64,000 nucleotides of DNA from Haloarcula amylolytica JCM 13557. GTDB taxonomy: Archaea; Halobacteriota; Halobacteria; Halobacteriales; Haloarculaceae. The stretch covers positions 273,349 through 337,348 of the forward strand of contig NZ_AOLW01000006.1 in NCBI RefSeq assembly GCF_000336615.1. The letters run 5' to 3'. The position numbers and the translations under genes were made by a program. The notes beneath the pieces were generated by a model, which was not told the origin of the DNA, ran no database searches, and saw nothing but the letters and a program-made list of their open reading frames with translations. Shown here piece after piece: positions 36,746-45,570 of this stretch (the first letter of the stretch is position 1; every line of letters begins with the position of its first letter).

Positions 36746-39700
36746 ATGTTTGAAGAAAGATCACAGCCTAAATCAAAACCGAGCCGAAGACAGTTCCTCG
36801 GTGGGATTGGTTCACTCCTCGCCGCGTCGGCGTTCTCGGTCTCCGTCTCCGACGACGCTGCCGCACAGGTGACAGCGGGCGACGACTCGGCCACACGGAC
36901 TGTCTCGTCGCCCGACGGGACAGTCACACTCACTGTCGATGTCAGCGACGGTGTGCCAACATACGAGGTTGCACACGACGGGACGACGCTCATTGGGGCG
37001 TCGGAACTGGGCTTCGAGTTCCGGAATCAGGATGCCTTCGCCGCTGGCCTGACAGTCACCGGGAGCGAGCGGACCGAGGTCGACACCAGCTGGACGCCGG
37101 TCTGGGACCGTTACGACGAAATCACCGAGCGGTACACGGAACTCCGGCTGGGGGTCGCGGAGTCGGCCGGGGCGGAGCGGTTCGGGACGCTCGTCTTCCG
37201 GGTGTTCGACGACGGCGTCGGCTTCCGATTCATCTTCGGGGAGCCCTTCGGCGACCAGTTCGTCGTCACATCCGAGCGGACCGAGTACAATTTCGCCGGG
37301 GACTACACCTCGTGGTGGATTCCCAACGACTACAACAACTTCGAGGTGGAGTACGAGGAGACGCCGCTGAGCGAGGTGGCCGGCGAACTCGACGGCACTG
37401 GCTTCGACGGCGTCCACACGCCGATGACGATGCGAACCGACGACGGCCGTCACCTCGCCGTCCACGAGGCCGACCTCACGGACTACGCCTCGCTCGCGCT
37501 CACACCGTCGGACGCCGGTGACACGACCTTCCAATCGACGCTCGCGCCGCTGCCCGACGGGACCAAGGTGTCGGCGTCGGCCCCGCACGTCACCCCATGG
37601 CGAACAGTTCAGGTGGGGACCAGCGCCGGCGACCTCGTCGAGTCGAATCTGGTGGTGAACCTCAACGAAGACTACGACGAGGAGGTGTTCACGCAGGGCG
37701 TCGACTGGATAGAGCCCCAGAAGTTCATCGGCGTCTGGTGGCTGATGATAACCGGCCGCGCCGACTGGGAGTACACCGGGGAGACCTCCGGCAACCACGG
37801 CGCACAGACCGGCCGCGCCACGCAGTACATCGACTTCGCCAGCGAGCACGACATCCCCGGTGTCCTCGTCGAGGGCTGGAACGAAGGCTGGTCGAGCTAT
37901 CCGGGCGATGGCAGTGGATTCGATTTCTCGACACCGTATCCGGACTTCGACCTGGCGGAAGTGACCGACTACGGTGCGAGCCTCGATCCGCCGACCCAGA
38001 TGACGATGCACAACGAGACCGCCGGGGACTTCAAAAACTACGAGTCCCAGCTCGACGAGGCGTTCTCGCTGTACGACGACCTCGGCATCCGGACTATTAA
38101 AAACGGCTACGTCTCAGACAGCGGCGACCTCGCGGGGGAGGGGTTCAACCACCACAACCAGATACTCGTCAACCACCACACGCTGGTCGCCGAGACGGCG
38201 GCGGCCAACCGCCAGATGCTCGACGTCCATGAGCCGATTCACCCGACCGGCCGCCGACGGACGTACCCGAACTTGATGACCCGCGAGGGCGTCAAAGGCC
38301 AGGAGTACGACTCCTTCGGCGACGTGAGCCCCGAACACCACGTCACCTTCCCGTTCACGCGGATGCTGGGCGGGCCGGTCGAGTACACGCCGGGCATCTT
38401 CGACATGGACTCGGGGTCGGGCGGCATCGAGACCACCCGCGCCAAGCAACTGGCGATGTACCCGACGTACTTCAGCGGCCTCCAGATGGCCGCCGACCTA
38501 CCCAGTTCCTATCTGGCCGACCAGCCGTCGACGGCCGCCGTCGGCGAGGTCGCCCAGGCCGAGTGGGGCGACATCGAGGGCTTCTCGACGGCCGCCCGCT
38601 GGGCCAACGCCCAGGGCGAGCAGTACGTCGCCATCGACCCCAACAGCGCCGCGCCCGGTGCGACCGTCTCCTGGGCTGTCGAAGGTGCGAGCGAGGGCGA
38701 GTATGAGGTTCATTTCCGGTACGCCAGCGACGCCGAGGAGAACGCCGTTTCGCCGGACACCGACCGCACCGCGACGGTGCTGGTCGACGGCAGCGAGGCC
38801 GGCCAGCTAACGTTCCCGCCCACCGAGTACTGGGACGTCTGGGAGACCGTCTCGACGACCGTCTCGCTGTCGGGCGACGAGGACGAACTCGCCCTCTCGC
38901 TGACCGCCGAGGACACCGGCGGCTTCAACCTCGACTCGATGGCGGTCACCGCATCCGGCGAATCGATGCCCGAACCCGAGACGCCGCCCATCCGCGGCGA
39001 GACCGTCGAGGCGTTCCAGTTCATCGAGGACGTTCCGGCCGCAGGCTGGGACGACACACGCGTCCTCGACGCCGAGATCGGCGATTACATGGTCACTGTA
39101 CGGCAGAAAGGCGAGGAATGGTATCTCGGCGCGATGACCGACGAGGGCGGCCGCGCCGTCGACGTACCCCTGGAGTTCCTCTCGCCTGCCTCGGACAGCA
39201 ACGGACAGGGGCCGGGGAACGACAACGGCGAGAAGAACGGGACGAACGAAGCCGGCGGCAACGGCAGGAAGAACGGCACGGGCAACGGTAACGGCCCCAG
39301 CGGCCCGAAGTACGTCGCCGAAATCTACGCCGACGGCATCGACGCGGCCTACGACGAGAACCTGACCGACGTTCGCGTCGACGAGGCAATCGTCACTCCG
39401 GGGACGACCCTGCTCGCGTCGATGGTCGGCAGCGGTGGGACGGCCGTCCGCTTCCGACGCGCGACGGGGCAGGAAATCAACGATCTGCCGGCGTACGAGC
39501 GGCCAGCACAGGACTTCGACGTCACCATCGGCGACGAGGTGTTCATCCAGGAGCCGTTCATTCGGGCCACCGGGCGCAACGACGGGGCGTTCATCGGCGG
39601 GACCACGGTGACGCTCCGCGTCGGCGGCGAGACTGTCAGGACAGAGAACGTCCGCTTCCCGCCCAACACAGGCGACGCCACCTACGAGTTCGGCTACAGC

Positions 39701-40480
39701 ATCGACGCGGCTGGCGAGTACGAGGTGACGGTCACGCTCCCGGACGGGACGACGCTGGCAAGCGGAACGGTGACGGTCAAGCCGCCCGCGACGGTGGCCG
39801 AACTCGCCGACCCGTCCGGCGACGACACCGGCCCCGGCGAGTACACCTACCCGACCAGCGACGACTTCGAGTCGGGCGCGTTCGATCTGGAGTCGCTGAC
39901 TGTCGAGCAGACGCCGAGCCTCCACCGCTTCACCTTCGAGGTGGCGAGCCTCTACAACGCCTTCGGCAGCAGTCGCGGCTTCTCGCCGCAGTGGTTCGTC
40001 CTCTGGCTCCGAGACCCGAGCGCCGACAGCGGGTCGACGACCAGCCTCGACGACCTCGGCGCGACCGTCGACTTCGAGGCCCCGTGGCAGTACCGCATCG
40101 AAATCAGCGGCTTCTCCAAGAGCGCGGTCGACGCCAGCGGTGCGGCGCTGACCGACGACGACGGGGAGGCGGTCTCACTCGGTGAGGCCGTCGACGTAGA
40201 TGCGGGGACGGTCACGCTCTCCCTCGACAGAGAAGCCGTCGGCGGCGCGGACGCGGCGGACCTCGAAGTCGTCGCGATGGTGCAGTCGGAGGACCGCGGG
40301 TCGCTACGGCCCGTTGCCGAAGAAGCCGAGGCTTACGTCTTCGGCGGCGCGAAGCCGGATGCGGTCGAGAACGCCCCGCGAATCATGGACCTGACGACGC
40401 CCGAGGGAGTGAGCCAGTCCGACGCGCTGGCCTACAGCGCCGACTCGCGGGCGACGCTGCCGTTCGTCCCGCTCGATTAA
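36746..40480 (+). CDS. Tat-exported glycoside hydrolase family 97 protein, multidomain
   Basis: 1,244 residues. The N-terminus has a Tat signal (RRQFLGG at 14-20, then a hydrophobic stretch and an Ala-rich cleavage region). Residues about 40-310 are the GH97 N-domain, and about 315-610 the catalytic barrel (KFIGVWWLMITGRADWEYTG, ARQYIDFASEH-like segment, VLVEGWNEGW). A CBM35/CBM6-like beta-sandwich follows (about 618-738). The GH97 C-domain (about 748-911) is interrupted by an Asn/Gly-rich linker at about 818-850. An Ig-like domain and a C-terminal glucodextranase-C-like module (VAELADPSGDD, YTYPTSDDF) end the protein. GH97 enzymes cleave alpha-glucosides or alpha-galactosides outside the membrane. 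Confidence 0.93.
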   Translation: MFEERSQPKSKPSRRQFLGGIGSLLAASAFSVSVSDDAAAQVTAGDDSATRTVSSPDGTVTLTVDVSDGVPTYEVAHDGTTLIGASELGFEFRNQDAFAAGLTVTGSERTEVDTSWTPVWDRYDEITERYTELRLGVAESAGAERFGTLVFRVFDDGVGFRFIFGEPFGDQFVVTSERTEYNFAGDYTSWWIPNDYNNFEVEYEETPLSEVAGELDGTGFDGVHTPMTMRTDDGRHLAVHEADLTDYASLALTPSDAGDTTFQSTLAPLPDGTKVSASAPHVTPWRTVQVGTSAGDLVESNLVVNLNEDYDEEVFTQGVDWIEPQKFIGVWWLMITGRADWEYTGETSGNHGAQTGRATQYIDFASEHDIPGVLVEGWNEGWSSYPGDGSGFDFSTPYPDFDLAEVTDYGASLDPPTQMTMHNETAGDFKNYESQLDEAFSLYDDLGIRTIKNGYVSDSGDLAGEGFNHHNQILVNHHTLVAETAAANRQMLDVHEPIHPTGRRRTYPNLMTREGVKGQEYDSFGDVSPEHHVTFPFTRMLGGPVEYTPGIFDMDSGSGGIETTRAKQLAMYPTYFSGLQMAADLPSSYLADQPSTAAVGEVAQAEWGDIEGFSTAARWANAQGEQYVAIDPNSAAPGATVSWAVEGASEGEYEVHFRYASDAEENAVSPDTDRTATVLVDGSEAGQLTFPPTEYWDVWETVSTTVSLSGDEDELALSLTAEDTGGFNLDSMAVTASGESMPEPETPPIRGETVEAFQFIEDVPAAGWDDTRVLDAEIGDYMVTVRQKGEEWYLGAMTDEGGRAVDVPLEFLSPASDSNGQGPGNDNGEKNGTNEAGGNGRKNGTGNGNGPSGPKYVAEIYADGIDAAYDENLTDVRVDEAIVTPGTTLLASMVGSGGTAVRFRRATGQEINDLPAYERPAQDFDVTIGDEVFIQEPFIRATGRNDGAFIGGTTVTLRVGGETVRTENVRFPPNTGDATYEFGYSIDAAGEYEVTVTLPDGTTLASGTVTVKPPATVAELADPSGDDTGPGEYTYPTSDDFESGAFDLESLTVEQTPSLHRFTFEVASLYNAFGSSRGFSPQWFVLWLRDPSADSGSTTSLDDLGATVDFEAPWQYRIEISGFSKSAVDASGAALTDDDGEAVSLGEAVDVDAGTVTLSLDREAVGGADAADLEVVAMVQSEDRGSLRPVAEEAEAYVFGGAKPDAVENAPRIMDLTTPEGVSQSDALAYSADSRATLPFVPLD

Positions 40481-41211
40481 TCCTCGGCGAGCGCGTCGAT
40501 CGCCGCGTCGAGCGTGAACTGCCCCTCGTAGAGCGCGCTGCCGACGACGACGGCGGCGGCCCCGGCCGACCGTAGCGATAGCACGTCGTCGATGGTCGCC
40601 ACGCCGCCGCTTGCGATAACCGGGATGTCGACGCTGTCGACCAGCCGGCGGACCGGATCGGTCCGAACCCCTTCGAGCTGCCCTTCTACGTCCACGTCGG
40701 TAAAGAGGATGCCGCCGGCCCCGAGGTCGGCGTACCGCTCGGCGGCTTCCGCGGGGTCCAGACCGGTCCCTTCGGTCCACCCGGAGACGACCACCTCGCC
40801 GTCCTTCGCGTCGAGGCTCACGAGCACACTGCCGGGGTGTTCGTCGCTGATTTCGCGGACGATCTCCGGCGTCTCGACGGCCGCCGTGCCGAGGATGACG
40901 CGGTCAAGCCCGCGGTCGAGCAGTGAGATGGCGTCCTCGGCGGTCCGGATGCCGCCGCCGAGTTGCACGCCCACGTCGTCACCCACCGCGTCGAGGACGG
41001 CGTCGATGGCCGCCGCGTTCTGTCGCTCGCCCTCGAACGCGCCGTCGAGGTCGACGAGATGAAGCGTCCGCGCGCCGGCGTCGACCCACCGCTGAGCGGC
41101 CTCGACCGGATCGCCGTAGGTCTTTTCGGTGCCGCGTTCGCCGCCGACCAGCTGGACCACCTGTCCGTCCTGCATGTCGACTGCGGGGACGACCTCGAAT
41201 TCGGGGAACAT
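40477..41211 (-). CDS. hisA: Phosphoribosylformimino-5-aminoimidazole carboxamide ribotide isomerase
   Basis: 244 residues, the normal HisA TIM barrel. It opens the ribose of ProFAR in histidine synthesis. Conserved points: VVPAVDMQDGQVVQL (catalytic Asp near the N-terminus), LVDLDGA, GGGIRT (first phosphate motif), LVSLDAKDG, TDVDVEG and ASGGVAT (second phosphate motif). HisF is not in this window; the half-barrel repeats favour HisA by the PAVDMQDG start. Its stop overlaps the GH97 stop by 4 nt (convergent). Confidence 0.96.
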   Translation of the reverse strand: MFPEFEVVPAVDMQDGQVVQLVGGERGTEKTYGDPVEAAQRWVDAGARTLHLVDLDGAFEGERQNAAAIDAVLDAVGDDVGVQLGGGIRTAEDAISLLDRGLDRVILGTAAVETPEIVREISDEHPGSVLVSLDAKDGEVVVSGWTEGTGLDPAEAAERYADLGAGGILFTDVDVEGQLEGVRTDPVRRLVDSVDIPVIASGGVATIDDVLSLRSAGAAAVVVGSALYEGQFTLDAAIDALAED

Positions 41212-41293
41212 GGCCGGTGGTCCGGCGGCGGCCGTCGAAAGCGTGTCGGTCCGATACGTGCGGACGGCCGTCTCCCTCCAGTGACCCGCATCC

Positions 41294-41300
41294 TTTTAAG
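41294..41300 (+). promoter_or_regulatory. TATA-like element of the heptad-repeat gene
   Basis: TTTTAAG about 25 nt before the ATG at 41322, fitting a leaderless start. Confidence 0.55.
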
Positions 41301-41321
41301 CCGTGATAGGGAAGGTTCGCC

Positions 41322-42242
41322 ATGGTTACTGCCACACTCGTCCTCACACCGCTTGCCCGTCGGCTCGAAGCAATCATGTTCGGGCGGTACGAGCGCGAGT
41401 ACCGGCTGTTCGAACAGGCCGTACTGGTCACCGCCGTCGGCCTGGCGCTGGCCTGGGGTTTGGCTTCCTTCGGTGTCCTGCCGCTGGGTGCCGGCACGAC
41501 GTCGGTGCTCGCGACTGCCGCGAGCGTCGCCATCTCGGCATTCGTCGTCGTCGGCTTGCTACAGTTCCTCGTCCTCGCGAACGTCCTCGAACGGACGAAC
41601 GAGGACGTCGCCACGAAGGCCGCTGAACTCGAAGAGGCCGCCGAGCAACTGGAAACGACAGCCGAGGAGCTAGAGACGACCGCCGACGAGGTCGAAAACG
41701 CCGCCGAGACGGTCGACGAGGCTGCCGAAGATGTCGAACAGACCGCGGACGAAGTCGAGCAGACGGCCGGCGAGGTCGAGCAGACAGCGGACGAAGTGGA
41801 GGAGACCGTCGACGAGGTCGAGCAGACAGCCGACGAAGTCGAGCGGACGGCCGACGAAGTCGAACAGACTGCGACCGAGACCGGCGACGAGGACGCCGCC
41901 GAGAAGGTGACCGAAGTCAAGGACAAGACGACGGAGGTCAAGGACAAGACGACTGAAGTGAAAGACAAGACGACACAGGTCAAGGACAAGGCGACGGACG
42001 CGAAAGACCGGACGACAGAAGTGAAAGACAAGACCACCGAGGTCAAAGACAAGACCAGCGACGCGAAGCAGACAGCCGAATCGGTCACTGACGAGGTTGA
42101 AGCGGCCAAGGAAACGGCAAGCGAAGTCGAGGAGACCGCGGCGGCGGTCGAGGAGACGATGCCGGCTGACGACGAGCACCTCGCGGAGGAGGGTGGCAAG
42201 TCCGACACCGACGAGGGTAGCTCGGACGAGCGGTCGTCGTAG
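41322..42242 (+). CDS. Membrane-anchored heptad-repeat (coiled-coil) protein
   Basis: 306 residues. Two hydrophobic segments (about 31-50 and 62-88) anchor the N-terminus; the rest is one long charged helix. It contains two blocks of tandem 7-residue repeats: about seven copies of VEQTADE (acidic) and then about eight of VKDKTTE (lysine-rich), followed by a disordered acidic Ser-rich tail. At DNA level these are 21-bp tandem repeats. The pattern predicts an extended coiled-coil or a LEA-like amphipathic helix lying on the membrane or reaching out from it. No function is recognised. Confidence 0.85.
   Translation: MVTATLVLTPLARRLEAIMFGRYEREYRLFEQAVLVTAVGLALAWGLASFGVLPLGAGTTSVLATAASVAISAFVVVGLLQFLVLANVLERTNEDVATKAAELEEAAEQLETTAEELETTADEVENAAETVDEAAEDVEQTADEVEQTAGEVEQTADEVEETVDEVEQTADEVERTADEVEQTATETGDEDAAEKVTEVKDKTTEVKDKTTEVKDKTTQVKDKATDAKDRTTEVKDKTTEVKDKTSDAKQTAESVTDEVEAAKETASEVEETAAAVEETMPADDEHLAEEGGKSDTDEGSSDERSS
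41700..42090 (+). repeat. 21-bp tandem repeats encoding two heptad blocks
   Basis: Within the preceding gene, codons for VEQTADE recur about seven times and codons for VKDKTTE about eight times, with mostly synonymous differences. Such arrays change length readily by slipped replication or recombination. Confidence 0.75.
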
Positions 42243-42282
42243 CGGCGGTCGCCGTCGCTTGGCGCAGTACCCGTTCGGTATG

Positions 42283-42289
42283 TTTTAAC
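42283..42289 (+). promoter_or_regulatory. TATA-like element of the phosphate permease gene
   Basis: TTTTAAC about 26 nt before the ATG at 42312, fitting a leaderless start. Confidence 0.55.
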
Positions 42290-42311
42290 CCAGTGAGGGA
42301 CTGGCACCTGT

Positions 42312-43520
42312 ATGGTCGAAGTTCTCTTTGCCCTCGGTGTTCTGGTGGCTATCTTCGTCGGCTTCAATATCGGGGGGTCTTCGACGGGTGTCGCGTTCGG
42401 GCCTGCAGTCGGGTCAGATACGCTTTCGAAACTGTCCGCGGCGGCCCTGATGACCATCTTCGCGCTGGCCGGGGGACTCATCGTCGGCCCGGAAGTCGTC
42501 GAAAGCCTCGGGAGCGACCTCGTCGAGACCGCCTTCTCGCCGCTCATCAGCATCGTCGTGCTGTTTTTCATCGGCGTCGCGCTGTTTCTCTCGAACGTGG
42601 TCGGCGTCCCGGCGTCGACCTCGATGACGGCTGTCGGCGCTATCGCCGGTCTCGGCCTCGCTCGCGGGACGCTAAACGCCGCCCTGATGCTCGAAATCGT
42701 CTCGTGGTGGCTCGTTTCCCCGATTATCGCCTTCTGGGTCAGCGGGGTCATCGGCCGGTACTTCTACCCGCGCCTCGTCGAGTGGTTCGCTGTCTCCCAG
42801 AGCGAGGGGTCGCTACTGGATTTCGACCGGTCCGGCTCGATTCCACAGCCGTCACTCGGCGAGAACACGACGCCGCGTGAGTTCGTCGGGACCGTCGTCG
42901 TCATCGGTATCGGCTGTTACATGGCTTTCTCGGCGGGCGCGTCGAACGTTGCCAACGCCGTCGCCCCCCTTGTGGGGAACGGCTCGCTAGATATGTACCC
43001 GGCTATCCTGCTCGGCGGCGGGGCCATCGGTCTCGGTGCGTTCACCATTGCCCGCCGAACGATGGACACGGTCGGCAACGACCTGACCGACCTCCCGCTG
43101 GTCGCCGCCATCGTGGTCGCGGCGGTCGCCTCCACCATCGTCACCTTCCTCTCCGCGCTGGGTATTCCGGCGAGTTTCGTCATCATCGCCACGATGAGTA
43201 TCGTCGGTCTCGGGTGGGGCCGTGCAACGCGAACGACGAGTATCTCCGATACTGTGCATGGTGAGACCCCCGTCGCGTCTGTCGGTGCGCTGACCACCGA
43301 CGCGGAGGCTGCGGACGCGCCGACCGTCGGCGGAAAAAAGGGGACGCCGAAGCCGGCCGAGACCGAACCCATCGGCGAGGAATCACGGGAGGACATCCCG
43401 TCGGCGTCGGACCTGTTCGAACCCGGGACCACCGCCAGAGTGATTTTCCTCCAGAACATCGTCCCGTCGATTGCGACGCTCGCGGCGTATCTGGTGTTCA
43501 AGTTTTTGCCGATCGCCTGA
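42312..43520 (+). CDS. Inorganic phosphate transporter (PiT family)
   Basis: 402 residues with about 10 hydrophobic helices. The two PiT signature repeats are seen: GFNIGGSSTGVAFGPAVGS near the N-terminus and AFSAGASNVANAVAPLVG near residue 205, followed by an SISDTV...  hydrophilic loop of about 80 residues before the last helix. The first repeat has GGSST in place of the usual GANDxAN, while the second is closer to consensus. PiT proteins move phosphate with H+ or Na+. The gene has its own promoter. Na+ coupling is likely in a halophile but is not shown. Confidence 0.9.
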   Translation: MVEVLFALGVLVAIFVGFNIGGSSTGVAFGPAVGSDTLSKLSAAALMTIFALAGGLIVGPEVVESLGSDLVETAFSPLISIVVLFFIGVALFLSNVVGVPASTSMTAVGAIAGLGLARGTLNAALMLEIVSWWLVSPIIAFWVSGVIGRYFYPRLVEWFAVSQSEGSLLDFDRSGSIPQPSLGENTTPREFVGTVVVIGIGCYMAFSAGASNVANAVAPLVGNGSLDMYPAILLGGGAIGLGAFTIARRTMDTVGNDLTDLPLVAAIVVAAVASTIVTFLSALGIPASFVIIATMSIVGLGWGRATRTTSISDTVHGETPVASVGALTTDAEAADAPTVGGKKGTPKPAETEPIGEESREDIPSASDLFEPGTTARVIFLQNIVPSIATLAAYLVFKFLPIA

Positions 43521-43642
43521 ACAGTATCGGCCCGAACAGATGCCGTCAGTTCCGACGAATCCCCGCGTTGTCCCTCATTATTTTGCACGGCCTAAAACCG
43601 AAGGGCAAAGTCTAACAGGGCGGGGTTCGAACCAATCAGGTG

Positions 43643-44032
43643 ATGCCCACGGTAGAGTACCTTAACTACGAAGTAGTGGACGATAACGGCTGGGACATGT
43701 ACGACGACGACGTCTTCGCAGAGGCGTCAGATATGGACCTCGACGGTGAGGACTACGGGTCCCTCGAGGTGAACGAAGGCGAGTACATCCTTGAGGCCGC
43801 CGAGGCGCAGGGCTACGACTGGCCCTTCTCGTGCCGCGCCGGTGCCTGTGCGAACTGTGCCGCCATCGTTCTCGAAGGCGACATCGACATGGACATGCAG
43901 CAGATCCTCAGCGACGAGGAAGTCGAAGACAAGAACGTTCGCCTGACCTGTATCGGCAGCCCGGACGCCGACGAGGTCAAGATCGTCTACAACGCCAAGC
44001 ACCTCGACTACCTGCAGAACCGCGTCATCTAA
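43643..44032 (+). CDS. fer: Halophilic 2Fe-2S ferredoxin
   Basis: 129 residues. The cluster ligands are in [11 protein letters not shown] (C-x4-C-x2-C) and the fourth cysteine is in LTCIGSP. The acidic N-terminal extension and insertion ([19 protein letters not shown]) is the hyper-acidic domain unique to halophilic ferredoxins. As I recall it, the Haloarcula marismortui protein of known structure is nearly identical. It carries electrons for 2-oxoacid:ferredoxin oxidoreductases and nitrite reductase. The ATG at 43643 was chosen; a GTG one codon earlier is in frame. Confidence 0.97.
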   Translation: MPTVEYLNYEVVDDNGWDMYDDDVFAEASDMDLDGEDYGSLEVNEGEYILEAAEAQGYDWPFSCRAGACANCAAIVLEGDIDMDMQQILSDEEVEDKNVRLTCIGSPDADEVKIVYNAKHLDYLQNRVI

Positions 44033-44134
44033 CGCGGCTCCTGCAGCGCACTACACTTTCTTCTTCCAGCAGCGACTGCCTTGGACAGCCGTCGTACCGG
44101 AACCATTAGGGGTACCCCTGTATTGCGTACAGCC

Positions 44135-45160
44135 GTGCTTGGGTCGATACCGGACCTGCTTCGGCTGGTCGCCGTCCCGGTGTTCGGGTGGGCGGCCTAC
44201 CGCGACGTGAAAACCCGCCGGGTGCCCAACCGGACCTGGACCCCGCTTGCCGTGCTGGCGGTCGTGCTCCTGCTGTGGGACGCCTACACCGTCTGGGCCG
44301 GCCCGACAGCGGTCGGCCAGCGGCTGTTCTTCGTTCAGGTCGCGATCAGTCTCGGCTTCGTCATTCCGCTGTCGTACGGTTTCTGGCTCATCGGCGGGTT
44401 CGGTGGGGCCGACGCGAAGGCGTTCATGCTCGTCGCCGTTCTCTTTCCCGTCTATCCGGTGTACTACCTGCCCATGCCAAGCGTCGCCCTCCCGCTCCAG
44501 CAGAGCGCTATCGGCGTGTTCTCGCTGACGATCCTCTCGAACACCGTGCTTGCTGGCATCGTCTATCCGCTGGCCGTCGCCGCCGGCAACCTCGCTCGGG
44601 GACGCTTCTCCCTAGCGATGTTCATCGGCCGGCCCGTCGCCGCCGCCGACGTCACTGAAGAGTACGGTCGACTGCTCGAATCGCCCGACGGGTTCGACCG
44701 CGGCGGCCTCGACCTCGACGCCCTCCGGATGTACCTGCGCTGGCGCGGTTGCTCGCTCGCCGACATCCGGGCCGATCCCGACCACCATCGGCGTCCGACT
44801 TCCCTCCCGGCGGTTCCGAACGACCCCGGCGACGGTTCCCTGGCGACCGACGGCGGCGATCCGGTGGCCGACGACGTAGAAGGACCGGCAGACCGTGACG
44901 CCGGGGCCGATGAGACCGACCGTCCCGCCGCCATCGACGACCCGTGGGGTGCCGAGCGGTTTCTGGACGACATCGACCACTCCGCCTACGGCACGTCGCC
45001 GGCCCAGCTCCGTGACGGACTGGACGTGCTCGCCGAACAGGACGAGGTGTGGATTTCGCCCGGGATTCCGTTCCTCGTCCCGATGTTCGCCGGGCTGATC
45101 GTCTCGCTCACCTACGGCGACGTGCTGTTCTCGCTGTTGCAGGCTGTTGGGCTGGCCTGA
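44135..45160 (+). CDS. pibD: Preflagellin/prepilin peptidase (A24 family, PibD/FlaK-like)
   Basis: 341 residues from the GTG at 44135. About six membrane helices. The two catalytic aspartates of archaeal class III signal peptidases are visible: Asp24 in [12 protein letters not shown] and Asp93 in [10 protein letters not shown] (the GxxD motif). A hydrophilic, acidic loop of about 130 residues (about 185-310) precedes the last helix and is longer than in short archaeal FlaK. It should process archaellins and pilins, including the archaellin at 7595-8224. A TTG 18 codons upstream is an alternative start but less likely. Confidence 0.92.
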   Translation: MLGSIPDLLRLVAVPVFGWAAYRDVKTRRVPNRTWTPLAVLAVVLLLWDAYTVWAGPTAVGQRLFFVQVAISLGFVIPLSYGFWLIGGFGGADAKAFMLVAVLFPVYPVYYLPMPSVALPLQQSAIGVFSLTILSNTVLAGIVYPLAVAAGNLARGRFSLAMFIGRPVAAADVTEEYGRLLESPDGFDRGGLDLDALRMYLRWRGCSLADIRADPDHHRRPTSLPAVPNDPGDGSLATDGGDPVADDVEGPADRDAGADETDRPAAIDDPWGAERFLDDIDHSAYGTSPAQLRDGLDVLAEQDEVWISPGIPFLVPMFAGLIVSLTYGDVLFSLLQAVGLA

Positions 45161-45207
45161 CCCCCCGCAGCAGAAGACCTATTTTGCGGACACGCCTCGG
45201 CCCGAGT

Positions 45208-45570
45208 ATGACCGAGGTCGACCTCGCGTTCGACGAGCAGGAGTACATCCCCGCTGTCGCACAGGACGCAGACACCGGCGAGGTGCTCATGCTCGCCTAC
45301 GTCACAGAGGAAGCGCTCCGGAAGACCCGCGAGACGGGGGAAGCCCACTACTACTCGCGGAGCCGGGACGAACTCTGGCACAAGGGCGGGACCAGCGGCC
45401 ACACGCAGGCCGTCGAAGAGGTGCGGGTCGACTGCGACGGGGACGCGCTGCTGTACGTCGTCGACCAGACCGGCGGGGCGTGCCACACCGGCTACGAGTC
45501 CTGCTTTCACCGGACTGTCGACGGCGAGACGGTCGGCGAGCAAGTGTTCGACCCCGACGACGTGTACTGA
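45208..45570 (+). CDS. hisI: Phosphoribosyl-AMP cyclohydrolase
   Basis: 120 residues, the stand-alone HisI size. It opens the adenine ring of phosphoribosyl-AMP in histidine synthesis. The motifs [32 protein letters not shown] and [27 protein letters not shown] match the zinc- and magnesium-binding family core, including the three zinc cysteines. Its stop overlaps the next gene's ATG (TGATG), so the downstream coiled-coil gene is cotranslated. HisE is not fused. Confidence 0.97.
   Translation: MTEVDLAFDEQEYIPAVAQDADTGEVLMLAYVTEEALRKTRETGEAHYYSRSRDELWHKGGTSGHTQAVEEVRVDCDGDALLYVVDQTGGACHTGYESCFHRTVDGETVGEQVFDPDDVY

Noticed and set aside
41700..42090. Tandem 21-bp repeats as a CRISPR-like array
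   Set aside because: They are in-frame codon repeats without spacers and encode heptads.
42293..42880. Arg-rich plus-strand frame over the phosphate permease
   Set aside because: Out-of-frame shadow; the permease frame has clear helices and PiT repeats.
43622..43640. GGTTCGAAC-like string on the minus strand before the ferredoxin
   Set aside because: No cloverleaf can be built around it.
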